From: Acidobacteriota bacterium
GTDB taxonomy: Bacteria; Acidobacteriota; Terriglobia; Bryobacterales; Bryobacteraceae
Assembly: GCA_018268715.1 (NCBI GenBank)
Contig: JAFDVZ010000003.1
Coordinates: forward strand, 186,001-250,000
Length of the DNA stretch: 64,000 bases
Reading direction: 5' to 3'
Below are positions 18,098-26,327 of the stretch, in pieces (the stretch's first letter is position 1; the number at the start of each line of letters is the position of its first letter). The position numbers and the translations under genes were made by a program. The notes beneath the pieces are model-generated. The model saw nothing but the letters and a program-made list of their open reading frames with translations, made no database searches and was not told where the DNA came from.

Positions 18098-18403
18098 GTG
18101 GAGACCACCAATAGAAAGCTGATCCGGCCGTCACTGAACGAAGCAAAAGAACAAATGGCTACCCGTAAAGCACCGACCTCGAACCCGAAGAAGGCCGTTC
18201 CCCCCGACCAGACGAACGCCGAAAATTATTATTACGTGAAGCAGATGCAGACCAAGACTCCCATGGTCATCGTGCTTCAGGACGGCGAGACGCTGACCGG
18301 GGTCATCGAATGGTACGACAAGCGCTGCCTCAAGGTGAATCGCGAAGGCGCTCCGAACCTGCTGATCTTCAAGCCCTGCATTAAGTACATGTACAAGGCG
18401 TAA
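18098..18403 (+). CDS. Hfq-like Sm-fold RNA-binding protein with N-terminal extension
   Basis: A 101-aa protein whose C-terminal half (about residues 53-101) has the Sm fold pattern of Hfq: Sm1 as MVIVLQDGETLTGVIEWYD and Sm2 as LLIFKPCIKYMYK. Hfq is the hexameric RNA chaperone for small RNAs. Here the Sm2 YKH core is FKP, so the family's His is lost while Lys is kept. A 45-50 residue basic, Pro/Lys-rich N-terminal extension precedes the Sm part. The start is GTG at 18098 with GAGGAAGAG upstream; an ATG at 18155 would remove 19 residues but lacks a ribosome-binding site. It stands alone between holB and a convergent thioesterase. Confidence 0.72.
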   Translation: METTNRKLIRPSLNEAKEQMATRKAPTSNPKKAVPPDQTNAENYYYVKQMQTKTPMVIVLQDGETLTGVIEWYDKRCLKVNREGAPNLLIFKPCIKYMYKA

Positions 18404-18422
18404 CGGCCCGTCGAAGCGGCCT

Positions 18423-18893
18423 TCAGGCCCGCAGCCGCGTTTCCAGCCGGTAGCGTCGCCGTTCGCCAGCCTGCTCGTAGCGGCGCTTCTCGTCGTCGGT
18501 TTCAGGAACCACCGACGGTATGACGGCCGGTCTGCCGTCCTTCCCCAGCGCGACGAAAGTCAGATACGCGGAGGACGTGTGTCTGACGTCGCCCGTTAGC
18601 AGATCCTCGACGCATACGCGCACACCCACCTCCATCGACGTGTGGAACACGCGGTTCACGGCGCTCCGCAGCACCATCAACTGCCCGATATGCACCGGAT
18701 GCAGGAAGTCCAGGTGATCGATGGAAGCGGTCACCACCGGCATCCGCGCGTGCCGCGCCGCCGCGAGCGACGCCGCCAGGTCGACCAACTGCATCACCTT
18801 TCCGCCAAACAGCGTCCCCAACGGATTTGCGTCGTTCGGCATCGCCAACTCCGAATATTCGGAGATGGAGTCGCGCACCAGACGATCCCTCAC
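18423..18893 (-). CDS. Hotdog-fold acyl-CoA thioesterase
   Basis: A 156-aa acyl-CoA thioesterase of the YciA/BACH type, hydrolysing acyl-CoA to free acid and CoA. The helix motif NDANPLGTLFGGKVMQLVD (catalytic Asn/Asp region) and the VVTASIDHLDFLHPVHIGQL strand are typical. It is the last gene of a compact minus-strand unit: its start overlaps the stop of the Cys-rich gene by 4 nt. The dienoyl-CoA-reductase-like gene in the same unit suggests a link to fatty-acyl metabolism. Confidence 0.9.
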   Translation of the reverse strand: MRDRLVRDSISEYSELAMPNDANPLGTLFGGKVMQLVDLAASLAAARHARMPVVTASIDHLDFLHPVHIGQLMVLRSAVNRVFHTSMEVGVRVCVEDLLTGDVRHTSSAYLTFVALGKDGRPAVIPSVVPETDDEKRRYEQAGERRRYRLETRLRA

Positions 18894-19306
18894 GGTTGCA
18901 CCCTCCGCGCCACGTAGCTCCGCGCGAACATGCGGGCCTGCGCCTCCAGGTTCCCGTCGGCGGGAGGCGTTTCAAACGCTCCCGTCGCCACCCGATAGGC
19001 CAACCGCCCGAACTCGGCCGGCGTGTAGTTGGTTTCCTCGATAAAGACTATCGACACGGTCTCTCCTTGGTCGCGATCGATCGAGAAGCGGAACGCGTCC
19101 GGCGCGCCGCCGTCGGCGGGGAACCGTGGACAGCGTCCGCGAGCATAGCCGGAATTGCAGAAATCGCGCAGTTCGCCCGCGCCCGGCTCGAAGGCGTCGG
19201 CCGCCGTACACGCGCCCCGGCACGGATCGCCCAGCGGCACGCGGGGCGGTTTCAGCCACGCGGCATCCTCCATGGGCGCCTCCGGGCGGAAGAATGGGCA
19301 GGCCAC
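18890..19306 (-). CDS. Cysteine-rich conserved-looking protein of unknown function
   Basis: A 138-aa soluble protein. Five cysteines lie in the first 60 residues: C3, C29, C33 (CRGAC), C50 and C59 (CNSGYARGRC). The C29/C33/C50/C59 set could bind zinc or an iron-sulphur cluster. The remainder is alpha/beta with no recognised motif. It sits six bases after the permease and overlaps the thioesterase by 4 nt, so it is translated with them. I do not recognise a characterised family and assign no function. Confidence 0.8.
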   Translation of the reverse strand: MACPFFRPEAPMEDAAWLKPPRVPLGDPCRGACTAADAFEPGAGELRDFCNSGYARGRCPRFPADGGAPDAFRFSIDRDQGETVSIVFIEETNYTPAEFGRLAYRVATGAFETPPADGNLEAQARMFARSYVARRVQP

Positions 19307-19312
19307 CAGTGA

Positions 19313-20737
19313 CTAGGCCGCCCCGTCCACCTTCGCGCCATGCAGGCGGAAGCGATAGAACAACGCGCCGGTGACCACGGTCAACGCCGCGGCGCCGGAC
19401 ACCACCGGCTGCTTGCTGATGCCCTGGTAGGTCATCCACAACCCGATGGCGATGAACAACACCGGAATGGCCGGATAGAGGAAGCTCACCACCGGCAGTT
19501 TCTGCCAACCCTCGCGCCGGCGGAAGATGAGCAGGCTCGCCACCGCCATGACGGCGAAGAAGTTCAGCAGCATGCCGATGTAGGTCATCAGGTCTCGGAA
19601 GGGAGTCAGCGCCATGAACATCGTGCACACCCCCTGCGCGATGATCGCTACCACCGGCGTATGCCAGCGTGCGTTCACGCGGCCCGCCGCTTCCGGGAAC
19701 GCCCGGTTCTTGGCCATCGCGTAATACACTCGCGGACCGATGGTGACCATGGCGTTCACCGTGGCGAGCAGCCCCACCGCCATCAGCGCGCTGAATACGC
19801 CCGCGATCTGCGGCCCGAACAGCCGCGAGGCGGTCAGCGATCCCACCGCCACCACGCCCTTCATCTGCTCGAGCGGCACTCCGTAGATGAACACCACGTT
19901 GAGCGCCAGAAACAGCACCGCCACCAGCACCGTGCCGAGCGCCAGCGCGATGGGCAGCGTCTTGGCCGGCTGCTTCAACTCCTCGGCGACATAGGTGGCG
20001 GCGTTCCAGCCGCTGTAGGCGACGTAGATCCAGAACAGGCTGACGGCGAACTGCTGCGGCAGCGGCGTCGACGCCCACCGCGTGGCCGGAACGGAGAAGT
20101 TATTCCAATCGCCGCGCCCCGCCGTCAACCCCAGCAGGATGAAGCCCAGGATCACGGCGATCTTGATGCCAGTCAAAAGGTTCTGCACCCGCGCCACGCG
20201 CCGGACGCCGAAAAAGTTGAGCACGCTGAACACCGTCACCAACGCGCAGGCGACAATCTGCGCCCCGCCGATCTTCCAGGCGTACTGCCCCGACCCCAGC
20301 ACCAGCATGGCGCTCGACTGCTTGAGCGCCGGGAAGAAATAGCCGAGATAGTCCGAGCAGGCCAGCGCCGCCGCGGCGATCGGGGCCGAAAAGCCCGCGA
20401 AAAACGACACCCAGCCGGTCATGAAACCCCAACTGGGGCCGAACCCCTGCGTCAGGTAGACGTACTCGCCCCCGGAACTCGGGAAGTTCACGCCCAGCTC
20501 GGAGTAGCAGAAGGCGCCGAACAAGGCGGCGATCGCGCCCACCACCCAGATGCCCAGCACCAGGCTCGGAGAGCCCAGGTCGCCGGCCAGAAATCCGGTG
20601 GAGGTGAAAATCCCCGTGCCGACCATGTTCGAAATGACCAGCGCCGTGGCGCTGACCACTCCCAGTTGACGCAAGAGGGCCGGTTTCTCGGCCGGTGCAG
20701 TAGCCGGAGTATACCGGCGTTGACTGGATGCGGACAT
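19313..20737 (-). CDS. APC-superfamily amino acid permease
   Basis: A 474-aa membrane protein with about 12-13 hydrophobic helices. TM1 carries the discontinuous substrate motif SATALVISNMVGTGIFTSTG, and the second signature GVNFPSSGGEYVYLTQGFGP follows near residue 95. Such permeases move amino acids or polyamines with a proton or by exchange; the specificity is not readable. Its ATG shares one base with the stop of the SDR gene, placing it in the SEC-C/SDR/permease/Cys-rich/thioesterase operon. Confidence 0.92.
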   Translation of the reverse strand: MSASSQRRYTPATAPAEKPALLRQLGVVSATALVISNMVGTGIFTSTGFLAGDLGSPSLVLGIWVVGAIAALFGAFCYSELGVNFPSSGGEYVYLTQGFGPSWGFMTGWVSFFAGFSAPIAAAALACSDYLGYFFPALKQSSAMLVLGSGQYAWKIGGAQIVACALVTVFSVLNFFGVRRVARVQNLLTGIKIAVILGFILLGLTAGRGDWNNFSVPATRWASTPLPQQFAVSLFWIYVAYSGWNAATYVAEELKQPAKTLPIALALGTVLVAVLFLALNVVFIYGVPLEQMKGVVAVGSLTASRLFGPQIAGVFSALMAVGLLATVNAMVTIGPRVYYAMAKNRAFPEAAGRVNARWHTPVVAIIAQGVCTMFMALTPFRDLMTYIGMLLNFFAVMAVASLLIFRRREGWQKLPVVSFLYPAIPVLFIAIGLWMTYQGISKQPVVSGAAALTVVTGALFYRFRLHGAKVDGAA

Positions 20738-21549
20738 TATGAGCCTTTGGAGGCGAACGCCTGGGCAATCCCGGCCCCCATGTTGGCGAGCGAGCTACCC
20801 CCATCGCAGACGAAGATTCCGCCCGTGATGTAGCTGGCCGCCTCGGAGGCGAGAAACAGCGCCAGGTCCGCCAGTTCATCCTTTGTGCCGTAGCGCCGTA
20901 GCGGGACGTGGCTCAACACCAGGCGTTTGGCCTCCTCGGTTGGAGCGAGGCGGCGCATTCCTTCAGTATCGCCGGTCGGCCCTGGCGTGATGCAATTGGC
21001 CCGGATTCCCTCCGGCCCCCACTCGAGCGCCAGAACCTTCATCAACATATCGACGCCGGCCTTGGCGGCGCACACGTGGGCCTGGAACGGAACCGGCTGA
21101 AACGCGTGCCCGGCGGAGATGCTCACGACGGAAGCGCCCGGCTTGCGCAGCAGCGGATAAGCCGCGCGGCAGGTGTTGAAGGTTCCCAACAGGTCGATGT
21201 CCACCACCGCCTTGAAGCCGCGGTCCGACATGCCGGCCACCGGCGCCGGGAAGTTGCCCGCCGCCCCGCACAGCAGGATGTCGATGGGCCCCCACGCCTC
21301 CTGCGTCTTGCGCAATCCGGCCTCGACCGCGTCGAATTCGCGGACGTCGGCGGCGAAGGTCTCCGCCACGCCCCCACGCTGCCGGATCCGTTCGACCGCC
21401 GCGTCCAGCTTGTCCTGCTTGCGGCCGTTCAGCATCACCTTCGCGCCATATTCGGCGTATCGTTCGGCGATGCTCTGCCCGATGCCACTGCCGCCTCCGG
21501 TGACGAAAGCGACTTTACCGTTCAGAATCCCCTGCTGAAAGACGGACAT
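20737..21549 (-). CDS. SDR oxidoreductase, 2,4-dienoyl-CoA reductase-like
   Basis: A 270-aa short-chain dehydrogenase. The cofactor motif is TGGGSGIGQSIA (residues 17-28) and the NNAG position reads CGAAGN. The usual YxxxK active site is replaced by CAAK in the segment AHVCAAKAGVDMLMKVLALE, which is the pattern of 2,4-dienoyl-CoA reductases rather than of classical SDRs. These reduce dienoyl-CoA with NADPH so that polyunsaturated chains can enter beta-oxidation. It begins immediately after the SEC-C gene stop and overlaps the permease start by one base. Confidence 0.88.
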   Translation of the reverse strand: MSVFQQGILNGKVAFVTGGGSGIGQSIAERYAEYGAKVMLNGRKQDKLDAAVERIRQRGGVAETFAADVREFDAVEAGLRKTQEAWGPIDILLCGAAGNFPAPVAGMSDRGFKAVVDIDLLGTFNTCRAAYPLLRKPGASVVSISAGHAFQPVPFQAHVCAAKAGVDMLMKVLALEWGPEGIRANCITPGPTGDTEGMRRLAPTEEAKRLVLSHVPLRRYGTKDELADLALFLASEAASYITGGIFVCDGGSSLANMGAGIAQAFASKGS

Positions 21550-23079
21550 TTATGCCCCATGGCACTTCTTGTACTTCTTGCCGCTTCCGCACGGACATGG
21601 ATCGTTGCGTCCGGGCGTGGCGGGTTTTTCCGGCGGAGGAGCGCTCTCTTCCTCTTCCATCTCCTCGCCGTCGTCTTCCTCCGCGAACACCGGGTCCAGG
21701 CCATGCATCGCCAACCGCTGGTCGAGAGCGATCTTCACCAGTTCGGCCTCGCCCGGAGTCAATTCGCCAGCCGCCTTTTCGATCTTGCGAAACACGCCCA
21801 CAATGCGGCCCCGGCTGATTTCGGCCGGAACGCACAACGAGTAGGCAAACAGCGCGTCCGAACGCAGATCCTCGTCATCGAACTTCTGCTTCAGCCGGAC
21901 GGCCTCGCTGCCAAGCCCCATGTAGCCCGTGCCCCAGACGGCCTGCCGCCGCACCTCGGGGTCGGCGTCGTCCAGGTGTTTCGGGAAGAAGTCGGAGAAC
22001 TGCCGGTCAAAGGAGCGCCACATCGCCTCCATGGCCTTGGCCCGCGTCGACGGATCGGCGTAAAACTCGCGCATCCGTTTGGACACGGCCGGCTCATTGG
22101 TCGCGTTGCACAACCCCACCAGCGCCCCGCACCGCTCCTCCACGTCGGCCGCCGCGTCGCCCACCACCTGCTTCATGGCCGCGCGCACCGTCTTGTCCTC
22201 GGAATCGGCCAGCGCCTCCCAGCACGCCCCGCGCACGGTGGCCACGGGATCGGACTTGGCGCGGTCGAACAACAGGCCGTGCGCCTGGGCCGTCACCTCG
22301 CGGTTGCGGAAACACTCGGCGGCGGCCAACCGGTTGCCCGGCGCGTCGCTCGCCAGCATCTCCAGAACCTCGGCGTCGGTCAGCACCTCAAACGGCGGCG
22401 GAGCCTCGTCCGGGTACATATCGTCGATGTCGGGGACCTCGGAGTCCACCGGTTCGTGCTCCCGGCCTCCCTCCAACTGCCCGATAGCGAAGCGGATCTC
22501 GCGGCTCAGCTCCGATTCTTCCTCGCTCAGCTCGGACAGCAGCTTTTCGAGCGCCGGCTTGGCCGCGGGGTCGCCGTACTGCCCCAGGCAAAACGCGCCG
22601 TCGTCGGCGTCGTAATCCAACCGTTCGAGCAGCGTCTCCAGAATCCGCGGATCCCGCACGCCCAGGTTCGCCAGCAGGAACGCCACGTCGCTCGAATCTT
22701 CCTCGTCCAGATCCCGATACAGCGCAATCAGCGGCCCCACCGCCGTCTCGCCGAACGGCAGCACGCTCTGCACCAGGTCGTCGGGAACGTCGCGCGGCTC
22801 CATGCGGATGCACTTCAGGTAGTAGTCGAGCGCTTGCGGCGGCTTCAGCGTCCGCAGCATCGCGATCAGATCTTCTTCCAGGTCGACGCGATCGCCGCTA
22901 CGGTCTTCCAGGCCGAAACGCAGCAGATCGGCGACGGCCGCATCCCCGCGCGCGAGAATGGACCGGATCAGGCGCAGGTCGATGCCGGCGTGACCGTTGG
23001 CCGCCGCACACAGCAGCTCGTAAACCGGCGTGTCGGCGTACGTCTGCGGATCGGGGAATGTCGTTCTAGATGGACTCAC
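21550..23079 (-). CDS. HEAT-like repeat protein with C-terminal SEC-C zinc motif
   Basis: A 509-aa acidic, all-helical protein. The first 450 residues show HEAT-like units such as DPRILETLLERLDYDADD and DPEVRRQAVWGTGYMGLG. An acidic linker (EEDDGEEMEEEES) leads to a C-terminal SEC-C motif, NDPCPCGSGKKYKKCHG, which binds zinc as in SecA. The motif is widespread and found on proteins linked to translocation, ribosomes or proteases. I start it at GTG 23079 because the longer frame runs into the promoter of the divergent methyltransferase. The true function is unknown. It heads the five-gene operon. Confidence 0.82.
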   Translation of the reverse strand: MSPSRTTFPDPQTYADTPVYELLCAAANGHAGIDLRLIRSILARGDAAVADLLRFGLEDRSGDRVDLEEDLIAMLRTLKPPQALDYYLKCIRMEPRDVPDDLVQSVLPFGETAVGPLIALYRDLDEEDSSDVAFLLANLGVRDPRILETLLERLDYDADDGAFCLGQYGDPAAKPALEKLLSELSEEESELSREIRFAIGQLEGGREHEPVDSEVPDIDDMYPDEAPPPFEVLTDAEVLEMLASDAPGNRLAAAECFRNREVTAQAHGLLFDRAKSDPVATVRGACWEALADSEDKTVRAAMKQVVGDAAADVEERCGALVGLCNATNEPAVSKRMREFYADPSTRAKAMEAMWRSFDRQFSDFFPKHLDDADPEVRRQAVWGTGYMGLGSEAVRLKQKFDDEDLRSDALFAYSLCVPAEISRGRIVGVFRKIEKAAGELTPGEAELVKIALDQRLAMHGLDPVFAEEDDGEEMEEEESAPPPEKPATPGRNDPCPCGSGKKYKKCHGA

Positions 23080-23139
23080 CAATCGAATAGTAGCACCAGG
23101 GCCAAGCCAGGGTGGCGCCGGAAAGCGGGCGACTTGAGG

Positions 23140-23145
23140 TATACT
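23140..23145 (+). promoter_or_regulatory. Possible -10 element TATACT
   Basis: TATACT (5/6 to TATAAT) lies about 50 bases before the ATG of the O-methyltransferase in the divergent intergenic region. No convincing -35 hexamer is present at 16-18 bases upstream. The surrounding TATACTCAG recurs at 40320 before another gene. Confidence 0.3.
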
Positions 23146-23194
23146 CAGTCCCATTTGGCTCCCATCGCGGAGCCCCTTTTTGAGGAGACCTGGG

Positions 23195-24208
23195 ATGCAT
23201 CCCGCCACCGAACCACTGACCCCGGCCATCGTGTTTGAGAACCTGATGGCCCAACAACGCACCTTCGCGCTGCGCGCGGCGATTGAATTGGATATTTTCG
23301 GAGCGATCGGAAAGGGAGTCGACGACGTCGCCGGCATCGCCCGTCACGCCGCCTCCTCCGAGCGCGGGACGCGGATCCTGTGCGACTACCTGGTCGTCAT
23401 CGGATTGCTGCAGAAATCCGACGGCCGTTACCGCCACACCCCCGCGAGCGCCGCGTTCCTCGATCCGGCGTCGCCCGCCTGCCTTGCCTCGATCGCACGC
23501 TTCCTCACCCTGCCGCACATGCGCGAGCCGTATGAGCGCCTGGCGGAAATCGTACGCACCGGCCGCACCGTACTCGGCGGCGAGGGTTCGGTCGAACCGG
23601 AGAATCCCATCTGGGTCGAGTTCGCACAAAGCATGGCGCCGATGATGGCTCCGCTCGCCGCGCCACTCGGCGAGATCGTGCTACGGGGCCGCTCGGGCCC
23701 CATGCGGGTGCTCGACATCGCCGCCGGCCACGGCCTGTTCGGCATCGAAATCGCCAAACAGAACCCGCTAGCCCACGTCACCGGGCTCGACTGGGCGCCG
23801 GTGCTGCGCGTGGCGCTCGACAACGCCGCCACGGCAGGCGTGGCCGACCGTTACGACATGCTGCCCGGCAGCGCCTTCGACGTCGACTTCGGCGGTCCCT
23901 ACGACATCGTCCTGCTGACCAACTTCCTGCACCACTTCGACGCCGATACCTGCGTGAAACTGCTCGAAAAGGTGCGCGCCGCGCTGAAGCCGGGCGGTTG
24001 CGCAGCCACGCTCGAATTCGTTCCCAACGAGGACCGCGTCTCGCCCCCCATGCCGGCCGCCTTCGCCATGACCATGCTGACCTCCACGCCGGGCGGCGAC
24101 GCTTACACCTTAAGCGAACTCGCCGCAATGCACCGCCGCGCCGGTTACGTCGACGTCAGCTCGCACCCGGTCCCGAGAAGCCCGCACACCATCGTTCTGG
24201 CGGTCTAG
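23195..24208 (+). CDS. SAM-dependent O-methyltransferase (AcsO/plant-OMT type)
   Basis: A 337-aa methyltransferase with an N-terminal winged-helix dimerisation domain (AIVFENLMAQQRTFALRAAIELDIFG onwards) and a C-terminal Rossmann domain. SAM motif I is VLDIAAGHGLFGIEIA, and the later motif ALKPGGCAATLEFV is typical. Members methylate hydroxyls on small aromatic or polyketide-type molecules. The start at 23195 is fixed by a strong GAGGAGA at 23182-23188, seven bases upstream. No secondary-metabolite cluster is adjacent, so the substrate is unknown. Confidence 0.9.
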   Translation: MHPATEPLTPAIVFENLMAQQRTFALRAAIELDIFGAIGKGVDDVAGIARHAASSERGTRILCDYLVVIGLLQKSDGRYRHTPASAAFLDPASPACLASIARFLTLPHMREPYERLAEIVRTGRTVLGGEGSVEPENPIWVEFAQSMAPMMAPLAAPLGEIVLRGRSGPMRVLDIAAGHGLFGIEIAKQNPLAHVTGLDWAPVLRVALDNAATAGVADRYDMLPGSAFDVDFGGPYDIVLLTNFLHHFDADTCVKLLEKVRAALKPGGCAATLEFVPNEDRVSPPMPAAFAMTMLTSTPGGDAYTLSELAAMHRRAGYVDVSSHPVPRSPHTIVLAV

Positions 24209-24213
24209 CCCCC

Positions 24214-24227
24214 AGCGCGGCGGCGCT
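24214..24227. terminator. Short hairpin between convergent genes
   Basis: AGCGC (24214-24218), a GGCG loop and GCGCT (24223-24227) form a 5-bp stem, followed on the plus strand by TCCTT rather than a true T-run. It sits between the convergent methyltransferase and amidotransferase-like genes, so termination is plausible but weakly supported. Confidence 0.3.
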
Positions 24228-24248
24228 TCCTTGAGAACTCCGTATCTC

Positions 24249-24992
24249 TTAGAAGCGAGGCAGAGCCTTACCGTCGAGCGCTGCCCGGATCAGCCGTTGG
24301 GCAAATGCGTTGTCCGCCTCCGCCGAAGCGCCGAATCGAAGGCCTTGCCGCCAGGATTCCGGCGCTTCCGGGTGGAAGCCCGCCAATATCACCCACCCCC
24401 TGCCGGCCCGCCCTTCGACAATCGCCGGAGTCCCATCGGGATAGCGAGCCGCGACCGCGCCCCACCCGCTCAACTCCGGCCCATCTTCCCAGTAATGGTC
24501 CGCCGTCGCCCCTTCGGGAAACGCGATGGCCAGCGCCGCCTTCCGCACGCCCCGCCGCTCAGCCGAGTAGAACCCGAACCGCGCGCCGCCCGTCAGGTTC
24601 AGTCCGTTGTAAGGGGAATTGCCCGCCAGGAACGCCCCGGCGCAGACTCCCAGGTAGTTCAATCCACCACTCACCGCGTTCCGAAGATCCGCCGCCGTCC
24701 GCGCCCCCAGCCCGTTCCCGATATCGATGTAGTTGCCGCCCGGGACAATCGTCAACCGGCTCCGCCGCATCCCCGCCTCGCCCATTGCGCCCAACTCGGC
24801 CGCGTTCACCGTCCAATATCCGAGCCCGGCGCGCCGCAGCACCGCCTCAAACGCGCGCACATCGTTGGGCGAAGTCCCCGCGCCGTCATACAGCAGGATC
24901 GAAGGGTCCCCCCGATGCCTCGCGGCCCGGCAACCCAGCGCCCAGCCGGCGGCGCCCAGCGCCAGCATCCCCGCCAAATGTCTTCGGGTCAT
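24249..24992 (-). CDS. BPL_N-type (class I glutamine amidotransferase-like) lipoprotein
   Basis: A 247-aa protein with a twin-arginine-like start (MTRRHLAGML) and a lipobox ending at C21 (GWALGC), so it is probably a lipoprotein. The domain is the biotin-protein-ligase N-terminal type: ILLYDGAGTSPNDVRAFEAV, LTIVPGGNY and the nucleophile elbow YLGVCAGAFLAG. The family is amidotransferase-like, but its reaction is not known. GGAGG upstream supports the ATG at 24992; the frame is open 23 codons further into the divergent intergenic region. Confidence 0.83.
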   Translation of the reverse strand: MTRRHLAGMLALGAAGWALGCRAARHRGDPSILLYDGAGTSPNDVRAFEAVLRRAGLGYWTVNAAELGAMGEAGMRRSRLTIVPGGNYIDIGNGLGARTAADLRNAVSGGLNYLGVCAGAFLAGNSPYNGLNLTGGARFGFYSAERRGVRKAALAIAFPEGATADHYWEDGPELSGWGAVAARYPDGTPAIVEGRAGRGWVILAGFHPEAPESWRQGLRFGASAEADNAFAQRLIRAALDGKALPRF

Positions 24993-25053
24993 TCCGCCCT
25001 CCCCAGTGATCTTCGTTGAAAACCGCGCCCAAACCGGTCGATATGCCGCTGTG

Positions 25054-25773
25054 ATGGCCAAAGTGGTCGCCGCCGCGCTCCCGGGTTCCCTGCCCCCTCG
25101 CCTCGATTCGTGCCCGCTGTGCGGTCATGGCCGCATCGGGGCCGTCGACGCAACGCTCCACCGCTGTCCGGACTGCGGTATAGAGATCGCCGCCCACGCC
25201 CCTGCCGCCCCGCCGTCGCCCACTGGGGACCCGGCGCTGGTGCTTTCTGAAATCGTACGCCACGCCCGCGCCGGTTGTTTGCTCGACGCAAACGCCGGGC
25301 GCGGCGACTTCCTCACGGCCGCCGACGCAGCCGGCTTCGACCCGTTCGGCATTGCGTGGTCCACCGTCGAGGCCGAACTCTGCCGCCGGGAGTTCGGATC
25401 GGACCGCATCCGCTGCCCCGAAGCCCCGGCTTTCGACGCGGATACGTTCGATGTCGCCGTCGTCACGGGTCTGCTCGAATGCCTTTCCGACCCACTCGGC
25501 CTGTTCGAGCAGCTTCGCGGGTGGCTCAAGCCGGACGGACTGGTGTGCGTACTCGCGCCGGGTGGCAAACCTCCCGCCGCCAACCGGGCCGCCATCACCC
25601 ATTGGAGCGCCCGGGCCCTCCGCCGCGCCGCCGTCCTCACCGGATATCGTGTAATGTCGTTGCGCACGGTTACCCAGGCCGGCCCCGGACTCCTGGGACG
25701 GCTCATCTTCGCCGCCGCCAGGCCCTCTCCCCATCAGATCCTGGCTGTCCTGCGCCGGGACGACCCGGTTTAG
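25054..25773 (+). CDS. Zinc-ribbon plus class I methyltransferase-like protein
   Basis: A 239-aa protein. An N-terminal four-cysteine zinc ribbon (CPLCGHG...CPDCG, about residues 20-45) precedes a methyltransferase domain: LLDANAGRGDFLTAADAAG as motif I (D-A-N-A-G-R-G replaces the usual D-G-G-G pattern), then FDVAVVTGLLECLSDP and a LRGWLKPDGLVCVLAPGG motif. The layout resembles ubiE-like or glycan-modifying methyltransferases with a zinc-ribbon head. The open frame begins far upstream, antisense to the lipoprotein gene; the ATG at 25054 (or GTG at 25051) is the realistic start. The substrate is unknown. Confidence 0.75.
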   Translation: MAKVVAAALPGSLPPRLDSCPLCGHGRIGAVDATLHRCPDCGIEIAAHAPAAPPSPTGDPALVLSEIVRHARAGCLLDANAGRGDFLTAADAAGFDPFGIAWSTVEAELCRREFGSDRIRCPEAPAFDADTFDVAVVTGLLECLSDPLGLFEQLRGWLKPDGLVCVLAPGGKPPAANRAAITHWSARALRRAAVLTGYRVMSLRTVTQAGPGLLGRLIFAAARPSPHQILAVLRRDDPV

Positions 25774-25910
25774 GGTGTCTGTACCCTACCACCTGCGCAC
25801 CTATACCCGAAGCGCATCCTTGCGGAAATTATCAACACTTCCAACTGTTTGATTTTCCAACACCAATCAGCGGCTCTCGGAAATGGCGCCCCGCATGCAC
25901 CCACCTGAGT

Positions 25911-26327
25911 GTGTTCACGAGAGTCATTGTCGCGCTGGTTGCCCTCGCCGTCGCTTTCGCCATTCTCGGCGCCGACGGCAAGCCGGTTCAGAAGACCCCT
26001 GTCTCCGCGATGACCGCCGCCTCGGGAGCGGCGCTTTACGACAACCACTGCGCGGGCTGTCACGGAACTGACGGCCGAGGCGCGGGACTGGCGGCGGCCG
26101 ACCTGAACGCCCCGCTGCCGGACCTGTCGAAGATGGCGGTCCGCAACGGCGGCATTTTCCCGGAAGTCCGCTTCTATCGAGCCGTCACGGGCGACCATGG
26201 AATGCCCTCGGCGCACGGCTCGCCGGACAGCCCCGTGTGGGGCGATGTTTTCCACCGCTCCGATCCCAGCGTGGATTGGAAACGCGTCGAAAACCTGACC
26301 GCCTACGTCCGGAGCTTACAGCTTTAG
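25911..26327 (+). CDS. Exported c-type cytochrome, monohaem
   Basis: About 138 aa with an N-terminal hydrophobic signal (VFTRVIVALVALAVAFAILG). One haem-c site is CAGCHGTDGRG, and the axial methionine is probably in HGMPSAHG. Soluble class I cytochromes of this size carry electrons in the periplasm. The start is uncertain because no ATG is available; GTG at 25911 gives a clean signal peptide. The end overlaps the convergent Gfo/Idh gene by 4 nt. Confidence 0.82.
   Translation: MFTRVIVALVALAVAFAILGADGKPVQKTPVSAMTAASGAALYDNHCAGCHGTDGRGAGLAAADLNAPLPDLSKMAVRNGGIFPEVRFYRAVTGDHGMPSAHGSPDSPVWGDVFHRSDPSVDWKRVENLTAYVRSLQL

Noticed and set aside
20908-23238. 776-aa plus-strand open frame across the SDR and SEC-C genes
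   Set aside because: Antisense to two genes with clear motifs; no family pattern in the translation.
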